Origin: Nitrosopumilus sp. BACL13 MAG-121220-bin23
Lineage (GTDB): Archaea; Thermoproteota; Nitrososphaeria; Nitrososphaerales; Nitrosopumilaceae
DNA length: 14,770 bases
Assembly (NCBI GenBank): GCA_001437625.1
Contig: LIAL01000022.1
Coordinates: 1 to 14,770, forward strand
Reading direction: 5' to 3'
The stretch's first letter is position 1; every line of letters starts with the position of its first letter. Both the position numbers and the translations under genes were made by a program. Below are positions 14,025-14,770 of this stretch, piece after piece. The notes below the pieces were generated by a model. It searched no databases. It was not told the origin of the DNA and was given only the letters and a program-made list of their open reading frames with translations.

Positions 14025-14049
14025 GATAATCCATTAACGTTTTCTTAGT

Positions 14050-14058
14050 TTTTAATAT
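14050..14058 (-). promoter_or_regulatory. TATA-like box of atpI
   Basis: The minus strand reads ATATTAAAA about 30 bases before the TTG at 14024. It resembles the ATTAAAAT core before atpC and atpE but lacks their CCAAAC flank. Confidence 0.5.
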
Positions 14059-14081
14059 CTTTCTGAATACACCCTTATTTT

Positions 14082-14098
14082 CCAAACATTAAAATCCA
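14082..14098 (+). promoter_or_regulatory. atpE promoter with the 17-base element shared with atpC
   Basis: CCAAACATTAAAATCCA is identical to the element before atpC. It ends 21 bases before the TTG at 14119, against 20 bases before the atpC start, so the shared spacing favours 14119 as the real atpE start over the GTG at 14113. Confidence 0.7.
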
Positions 14099-14112
14099 TT
14101 CTAATCACACGC

Positions 14113-14715
14113 GTGATATTGACAAATTCTACTATTACTGCTACAATTGATAAAATCCTTAATCAAACTGAAAAGGCCATCTTATCAGATATTAGCAGTG
14201 AACTAAGCAATTCTCATCAAAAACTTGATGATTCTGTCTCTACATTAGAAGCAGAATATGATAAAATTATTGCAGATGGTAAAAAAGAGGCAGATAAAAT
14301 TGAAAAACAAATCGTTGGTGGTTCTGATATTGAAGCCAGAAATAAACAACTTTTAGCATTAGAATCATCAGTTAATAGAGTATTTACAACAGCATTAGAA
14401 CAAATTACAAATTCTGATCGTAATAGTGATTATGCAAATCTTATCAATTCCCTTTTAGAGGAATCAACACAAATTTTGGGAACTACTGAAGTTAAAGTAT
14501 TTACAAATTCTAAAGATAGAGATACAGTTCAATCATCTCTATCACGTTTTCCAGGATCTGAATTGTCCTCTGAAACTATTGATTGCATTGGTGGTGTTAA
14601 AATTGAATCAAAAATTGGATCTATGAAATTTGACAATACTATTGACGCAAAGATCGATCGGTTAAAGCCTTTAATTAGGAAAGAGATTGCTTCAAAATTC
14701 GGAGTAAATGAGTAA
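14113..14715 (+). CDS. atpE: A-type ATP synthase subunit E (peripheral stalk)
   Basis: A protein of 200 residues (GTG start at 14113) or 198 (TTG at 14119, preferred from promoter spacing). Residues about 15-100 form a long charged helix that pairs with subunit G/H to build the stator stalk. The C-terminal domain (about 105-200) has the family's marks: I-G-G-V-K-I-E-S (159-166), then D-N-T-I-D-A-K-I-D-R-L (174-184) and a final I-R-K-E-I-A (188-193), which contacts the top of the A3B3 head. It is the first visible gene of a rightward unit; the next gene, subunit A, overlaps or closely follows its stop. Subunits B, D, F and the proteolipid are not in the window. Confidence 0.9.
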   Translation: MILTNSTITATIDKILNQTEKAILSDISSELSNSHQKLDDSVSTLEAEYDKIIADGKKEADKIEKQIVGGSDIEARNKQLLALESSVNRVFTTALEQITNSDRNSDYANLINSLLEESTQILGTTEVKVFTNSKDRDTVQSSLSRFPGSELSSETIDCIGGVKIESKIGSMKFDNTIDAKIDRLKPLIRKEIASKFGVNE

Positions 14716-14770
14716 GATGACAGCACAAGGTAGAATTGTATGGGTAAGCGGTCCGGCAGTTAGAGCTGAC
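14708..14770 (+). CDS. atpA: A-type ATP synthase subunit A, N-terminal fragment (partial)
   Basis: Two in-frame ATGs are possible: 14708 (overlapping the subunit E stop) and 14717 (one base after it). The second gives M-T-A-Q-G-R-I-V-W-V-S-G-P-A-V-R-A-D, the standard start of the catalytic subunit's first beta-barrel, where G-R-I-x-x-V-S-G-P is conserved. The gene runs off the window, so the catalytic P-loop is not visible. GGAG at 14701-14704 could be a Shine-Dalgarno site but its spacing fits neither ATG ideally. In the full complex this subunit carries the three catalytic sites for ATP synthesis. Call rests on about 18 residues plus its position after subunit E. Confidence 0.85.
   Translation, partial: MSKMTAQGRIVWVSGPAVRAD

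Noticed and set aside
1..14770. Insertion sequences, prophage or integration sites
   Set aside because: No transposase, integrase or terminal inverted repeats with target duplication seen; gene content looks like core chromosome.

Overview
The window looks like the chromosome of an ammonia-oxidising archaeon (Nitrososphaerota, most like Nitrosopumilus). Three things point there: an AT-rich archaeal gene set with A-type ATP synthase genes; an Amt ammonium transporter with a cleavable-looking signal peptide and much stronger codon bias than its neighbours; and TATA-like boxes about 24-29 bases before most start codons with almost no Shine-Dalgarno sites, meaning mostly leaderless mRNAs. This is read by eye; no database was searched.

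Region by region. (1) 1-643 is the 3' end of a UbiB/AarF-family gene, meeting a convergent small heat-shock gene (645-1025). (2) 1081-1779 holds four very small genes that are easily missed: a zinc-ribbon membrane peptide, a 30-residue membrane peptide, a 42-residue heptad-repeat protein and a 59-residue protein. An intergenic stretch with two palindromes and a doubtful 41-residue ORF follows. (3) 2083-4600 is a tightly coupled nucleotide operon: dTMP kinase, an HD-domain phosphohydrolase and UMP kinase, each overlapping the next by ATGA. (4) 4601-5570 is a divergent pair: an unknown 116-residue protein and a membrane-anchored LEA14/WHy-like protein. (5) 5672-5782 encodes a 36-residue membrane peptide with a strong TATA box, biased codons and a hairpin on each side. 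(6) 5823-8520, all minus strand: a winged-helix-like protein, ATP synthase subunit C, a two-helix membrane protein and a Cas4-like protein that seems to lack part of its nuclease site. (7) 8649-10214 is the Amt transporter. (8) 10356-11920 carries a two-domain rhodanese and an ArsM-type arsenite methyltransferase. (9) 11925-14770 holds ATP synthase subunit I (minus) and, divergently, subunits E and A (A runs off the window).

Working together: the ATP synthase is split, with subunit C about 4 kb from subunit I and the Amt, rhodanese and ArsM genes in between. A 17-base promoter element is identical before subunit C and subunit E, which suggests the two separated units share control. The kinase/HD operon links dTDP and UDP formation to a probable nucleotide-degrading enzyme. 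The rhodanese and ArsM form a possible sulfur/arsenic stress pair. No rRNA, tRNA, CRISPR array or insertion sequence was seen.
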